This document shows, piece by piece, positions 60,955 through 64,000 of a DNA stretch of 64,000 nucleotides. The stretch's first letter is position 1; every line of letters starts with the position of its first letter. Origin of the DNA: Methanolacinia petrolearia DSM 11571 (GTDB taxonomy: Archaea > Halobacteriota > Methanomicrobia > Methanomicrobiales > Methanomicrobiaceae); contig NC_014507.1 in assembly GCF_000147875.1 (NCBI RefSeq), positions 1,674,001-1,738,000 on the forward strand. Reading direction: 5' to 3'. Position numbers and translations under genes: made by a program. The notes under the pieces are model-generated. The model did no database searches and had not been told where the DNA came from. It worked only from the letters and a program-made list of their open reading frames with translations.

Positions 60955-61362
60955 ATGCCATTTCAAGAACTGAACCATACGGCAGATTACCTCTACAGGT
61001 GCTCGGGAGACACCATAGAGGAACTGTTCACATCGGCTGCAATGGCAATGTTCTCTCTCATGTTCGACGAAAGAGAGGAAGATTCGGTAAAGATCGGGAT
61101 AAAACTCGAGGCAGGGGATTCTGAAACCCTGCTCTATGATCTTTTGTCAGAACTGCTGTTTTTGTCTGAAGTAGAAAGGGTTGTTTTCTCAGGCATAGAT
61201 ATTACTATACACGATCATTCCCTTGAGGCTGTAGCTTCCGGGGAGAAATTCGATATGGAGAGACACCGGGGCGGAACGGAGATCAAGGGTGTCTCCAGGT
61301 ACGGGACGGAGATCAGGCAGGAAGACGGAAAATTCCTGGTGGAAATAATATTCGATGTATAA
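60955..61362 (+). CDS. Archease
   Basis: Activates the RNA ligase RtcB by speeding guanylate transfer. 135 residues: FQELNHTADYLYRCSGDTIEELFTSAA holds the conserved HTAD, with SETLLYDLLSELLFLSE in the middle and HRGGTEIKGVSRYGTEI plus a final EIIFDV, as in archease. Its stop lies 11 bases before the rtcB ATG and overlaps the Shine-Dalgarno region AAAGGTGGTG, so both are one operon. Confidence 0.95.
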   Translation: MPFQELNHTADYLYRCSGDTIEELFTSAAMAMFSLMFDEREEDSVKIGIKLEAGDSETLLYDLLSELLFLSEVERVVFSGIDITIHDHSLEAVASGEKFDMERHRGGTEIKGVSRYGTEIRQEDGKFLVEIIFDV

Positions 61363-61373
61363 AGGTGGTGAAG

Positions 61374-62807
61374 ATGCTCGAAGGACTGAATAAAATATCC
61401 GATATCGAATGGGAGGTCCGAAAAGGTTACGTGGACGATATGGCGGTGCCGGGAAGGATCTTTTTATCGGAGGGCCTCGGGGAAAACCTCGAGGATGGCG
61501 CGGTAAAACAGCTCGCCAATGTCGCGACCCTTCCGGGAATAGTAAAATATTCACTTGGAATGCCCGACATTCACTGGGGCTACGGGTTCCCGATAGGCGG
61601 TGTCGGGGCATTCGATGTCGAGAACGGAATTATATCTCCCGGCGGTGTAGGCTTCGATATAAACTGCGGCGTCAGGCTGATCACGACACCCCTGAAAAAG
61701 GATGAATTTTCCGGGATCAAGAGACTGATCAATACATTGTTCTCGACCGTTCCAACTGGTGTCGGGAATGTGGCCCCGAAAAAATTCTCGGACAGCGAAC
61801 TCGAGGACATCATGAGGGAGGGTGCGTCATGGGCGGTGAAAGAGGGATACGGAATGCCCGACGACGTGAAATCCTGCGAAGAGTCCGGGATGATGAAGGA
61901 GGCCAGCACCGAGCATGTCAGCACAAAGGCGAGACAGCGCGGCAGACCCCAGTGCGGGACACTCGGATCGGGCAACCACTTCCTCGAAGTCCAGTACGCG
62001 GCAGAGATCATGGATGACGAAGCCGCAAAAGCATTCGGGATCGAAAAGGACCAGATATGTTTCATGATCCACTGCGGTTCAAGAGGGCTCGGGCACCAGG
62101 TCTGCACGGATCATCTCGGGACCATCGAGAACGCGACGAAGAAATACGGGATAAAGATTCCCGACCGGCAGCTCGCATGTGCACCGGTGAAGAGCCCGGA
62201 GGGAGAGGCGTACTTCGGGGCGATGGCAGCCTCGGCAAATTATGCGTGGGCCAACAGGCAGATGATCACCCACATGGTGAGGGAGGTCATCGAAAGGGAC
62301 TTCGGCGTGGACTACAACGAGATGAAACTTGTCTATGACGTAACCCATAACGTGGCCAAGATCGAAACTCATGTTGTCGACGGAAAAAAGATGGAGCTAT
62401 GTGTCCACCGCAAGGGCGCCACGCGTGCATTCGGCCCGGGTTCACCTGAAATACCCAAAGATCTGAGTGCGATCGGACAGCCCGTGATCATCCCGGGGAG
62501 CATGGGGACGTCGTCGTATCTCCTTAAGGGAACGCAGACTGCCATGGAGAAGACGTTCGGGAGCACATGCCACGGGGCAGGAAGGCTCGCGTCGAGATCG
62601 AGTGCGAAGAAGAGCCACAGCGGTGCGGATATCAGGCAGGACCTCCTCGACCGGGGGATCTTCGTGAGGGCGACAAGCAACAAGGTGATCGCCGAAGAGG
62701 CGCCGGAGGTCTATAAGCCGAGCAGCGAAGTGGTGGATATTGTTCACAGGGCCGGCCTGTCGATGAAGGTGGCAAGGCTCGAACCAATCGGAGTGATTAA
62801 AGGATGA
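61374..62807 (+). CDS. rtcB: RNA-splicing ligase RtcB
   Basis: Joins RNA 2',3'-cyclic phosphate or 3'-phosphate ends to 5'-OH ends using GTP and Mn2+; essential for tRNA splicing and RNA repair. 477 residues from ATG 61374, preceded by GGTGGTG; GTG codons at 61365 and 61368 are in frame but lie within that site. Metal and GTP motifs: GVGFDINCGVRLI, LGSGNHFLEVQ, IHCGSRGLGHQVC, YDVTHNVAKIE, HRKGATRAFGPG, GSMGTSSYLLKG and TCHGAGRLASRS. No intein is present. Confidence 0.97.
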   Translation: MLEGLNKISDIEWEVRKGYVDDMAVPGRIFLSEGLGENLEDGAVKQLANVATLPGIVKYSLGMPDIHWGYGFPIGGVGAFDVENGIISPGGVGFDINCGVRLITTPLKKDEFSGIKRLINTLFSTVPTGVGNVAPKKFSDSELEDIMREGASWAVKEGYGMPDDVKSCEESGMMKEASTEHVSTKARQRGRPQCGTLGSGNHFLEVQYAAEIMDDEAAKAFGIEKDQICFMIHCGSRGLGHQVCTDHLGTIENATKKYGIKIPDRQLACAPVKSPEGEAYFGAMAASANYAWANRQMITHMVREVIERDFGVDYNEMKLVYDVTHNVAKIETHVVDGKKMELCVHRKGATRAFGPGSPEIPKDLSAIGQPVIIPGSMGTSSYLLKGTQTAMEKTFGSTCHGAGRLASRSSAKKSHSGADIRQDLLDRGIFVRATSNKVIAEEAPEVYKPSSEVVDIVHRAGLSMKVARLEPIGVIKG

Positions 62808-63382
62808 TAAAAAAGGCGGGGGTAATATGGGACTGCGACTGTTACATCAACAAATACATCTGCGACAACGACATCGGCGGCGAGATCATTACGCCGCAGA
62901 TGCTCGCGACGCCTTTTTACAAGGGGAGGCTTGTTGCGGTACTGATCCCGACCGGGTTCGGGAATCCCGCGTATTCGGGGCTGATGCCCGCACTTAAGGC
63001 CACATCGGGCAGGATACGAAAATTCGTCGAGAAGGGCGGCCGGGCGCTTGTCTTCGGTGCGATGTATGAAAAAGAGGGATGCTACGACTGGCTCCCGTTC
63101 AAAGTGAAATACACGCACGAGTACTTCAATTCGCCTGTCATAACGAAAGGGGATTCGGATTATTGCGGTATCGTAAAGGATTTCAACGAGAACGGGATCG
63201 AATGCGACGGCTACTTCCCGGAGTACGAGGGTGAATGCATTGCGGAGACTGCGGACGGCAGGTGTATCATGATCGAGAAGAAGATGGGTGACGGATTCTT
63301 TATCGTGACTTCCATACATGAGTTTCCTTCACGGGATTTTCTGACCGGGATCTGTTCGGGAGATTCGGAAATTATTTTTTAA
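62804..63382 (+). CDS. Unknown protein, glutamine-amidotransferase-like fold
   Basis: 192 residues, start overlapping the rtcB stop (ATGA). The pattern AGVIWDCDCYI, RLVAVLIPTGFGNPAYSG, RKFVEKGGRALVFGAMYE and MGDGFFIVTSIHEFPS resembles class I glutamine amidotransferase or ThuA-like flavodoxin folds (glycine-rich turn after a beta-strand, 'GGRALVFGA'), but I see no clear nucleophile elbow. Several cysteines sit near the N-terminus (CDCYINKYIC). Linked to RNA ligation only by operon position. Confidence 0.68.
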   Translation: MIKKAGVIWDCDCYINKYICDNDIGGEIITPQMLATPFYKGRLVAVLIPTGFGNPAYSGLMPALKATSGRIRKFVEKGGRALVFGAMYEKEGCYDWLPFKVKYTHEYFNSPVITKGDSDYCGIVKDFNENGIECDGYFPEYEGECIAETADGRCIMIEKKMGDGFFIVTSIHEFPSRDFLTGICSGDSEIIF

Positions 63383-63417
63383 TAACAGCATAAATACACA
63401 ATACACAGGTGATCCGG

Positions 63418-63837
63418 ATGGGTGAATATATAATCTCGGCCGATTCAAAGGCCGCCGATTTCAAACCTCTTGCGATGGCGATAAATGCAATGATAAAAAT
63501 GCCTGTAACAGCAAGATCGAAGAACCGGAAAGGGATACGCGTCGAGGAAGGAAAGATTGTCGACGAGGAATACAGCGGCCCGGTTCTCGAAGAGGTTATA
63601 CTAAAAAACATGATGATGAGCGTGACCCCGGCCGAAGGCGGATTTAAGGGGGTTCCCGTTATCGTCGCACCGATCAGAAACGAAGCAGGGGATGCGATTG
63701 GTGCGTTCGGGATTGTGGACTTCACAGGTGTCTTCGATCTCGCCACCCTCATGGAGCACCAGTCAGAGATAATCAAACAGGTATGCGGAACCGACCCGTG
63801 CCCGCTTCCGGGGGAAGCAATCGATGCGAAAAGGTAA
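63418..63837 (+). CDS. DUF2111 family protein
   Basis: 139 residues from ATG 63418 (AGGTGATC just upstream); in-frame GTG 63409 is possible. GEYIISADSKAADFKPLAMAINAM, then VTARSKNRKGIRVEEGKIVDEEYSGPVLEEV, VPVIVAPIRNEAGDAIGAFGIVDFTGVFDL. The last stretch resembles a PAS/GAF-like sensor strand pair. DUF2111 is a family I know from methanogens, of unknown role. The birA gene follows after four bases. Confidence 0.88.
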   Translation: MGEYIISADSKAADFKPLAMAINAMIKMPVTARSKNRKGIRVEEGKIVDEEYSGPVLEEVILKNMMMSVTPAEGGFKGVPVIVAPIRNEAGDAIGAFGIVDFTGVFDLATLMEHQSEIIKQVCGTDPCPLPGEAIDAKR

Positions 63838-63841
63838 TCCT

Positions 63842-64000
63842 ATGAATGAGACTTCGGAAAAAATACTTGAGATTCTGGAGAGGCAGAGCGGCCCTATCTC
63901 CGGGGAAAAGATTAGCGAGATGACAGGAATTACCAGGTCGGCAGTCTGGAAGAATATCAACGAGCTGAAGGAACTCGGATACTCGATCGAATCAACCAAG
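63842..64000 (+). CDS. birA: Biotin ligase/repressor BirA, N-terminus only (cut by window end)
   Basis: 53 codons are visible, open to the window end. They encode the N-terminal winged helix of BirA: SEKILEILERQSGPISGEKISEMTGITRSAVWKNINELKELGY. The RSAVWK recognition helix and GYSIES wing are characteristic. The catalytic biotin-protein ligase domain should lie beyond the window. Confidence 0.85.
   Translation, partial: MNETSEKILEILERQSGPISGEKISEMTGITRSAVWKNINELKELGYSIESTK

Overview
The window looks like chromosomal DNA of a methanogenic euryarchaeon, most probably of the order Methanomicrobiales (a Methanoplanus/Methanolacinia-like relative is a guess). Archaeal markers are a CDC48-type AAA ATPase, archease and RtcB, an LSm protein, an AglJ-like N-glycosylation transferase, a type IV pilin and archaeal SecF/SecD. 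The DUF2551 and DUF2111 proteins are families I know mainly from methanogens. Many genes have short TATA-box promoters, two look leaderless, and TTG/GTG starts are common. At least one gene (parA) appears to start at AUU.

Layout. 0-2.3 kb: RND/MMPL transporter. 2.3-5.1 kb: AT-rich accessory patch with an HTH-TIR protein and a divergent membrane/coiled-coil protein, with a family A repeat to its left. 5.2-7.7 kb: LemA and DUF2207 pair. 7.7-8.5 kb: first family B repeat array. 8.6-15 kb: a gene of unknown function, a PAS/GAF sensor, a HAD phosphatase, a DUF1624 membrane protein, adenine deaminase and a lipoprotein. 15.2-16 kb: second B array. 16.2-20.4 kb: ParA, a soluble chemoreceptor and CheR. 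20.4-22 kb: third and largest B array. 22-24.5 kb: small membrane, secreted and winged-helix proteins. 24.7-32.8 kb: mostly minus-strand housekeeping genes (RecJ-like DHH protein, PhoU/TrkA-C protein, MgtE, RNase Z, sugar isomerase-like protein, UPF0200 kinase, radical SAM activase), then aroD. 33-36 kb: CDC48 and Hsp20.

36-51.5 kb is an accessory island bracketed on both sides by same-orientation family A repeats. It holds a type I restriction-modification locus (hsdM, hsdS, a PD-(D/E)XK-like protein, hsdR), a RHH/RelE toxin-antitoxin pair and a primase-helicase with two small partners. The R-M locus is interrupted by a PIN-GNAT-PUA-like protein plus an ASCH protein, and this cassette lies between near-identical ~55-bp direct repeats. 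51.6-64 kb returns to core genes: fructose-1,6-bisphosphatase, LSm, a wHTH-Cys4 protein, pilin, DUF99, AglJ-like, aldolase, HhH glycosylase, thioredoxin, SecF/SecD, archease/RtcB, DUF2111 and the start of BirA.

The most unusual content is family B: a ~285-bp GC-rich intergenic element of about seven nested hairpins closed by a terminal inverted repeat. Complete or truncated copies occur at five loci, often in tandem. Stem positions differ between copies by compensating changes (G-C to A-T, with G-T intermediates) while loops vary freely, which is the signature of a conserved, probably RNA, secondary structure. Family A elements show the same behaviour. Neither family codes for a transposase or any recognisable protein.
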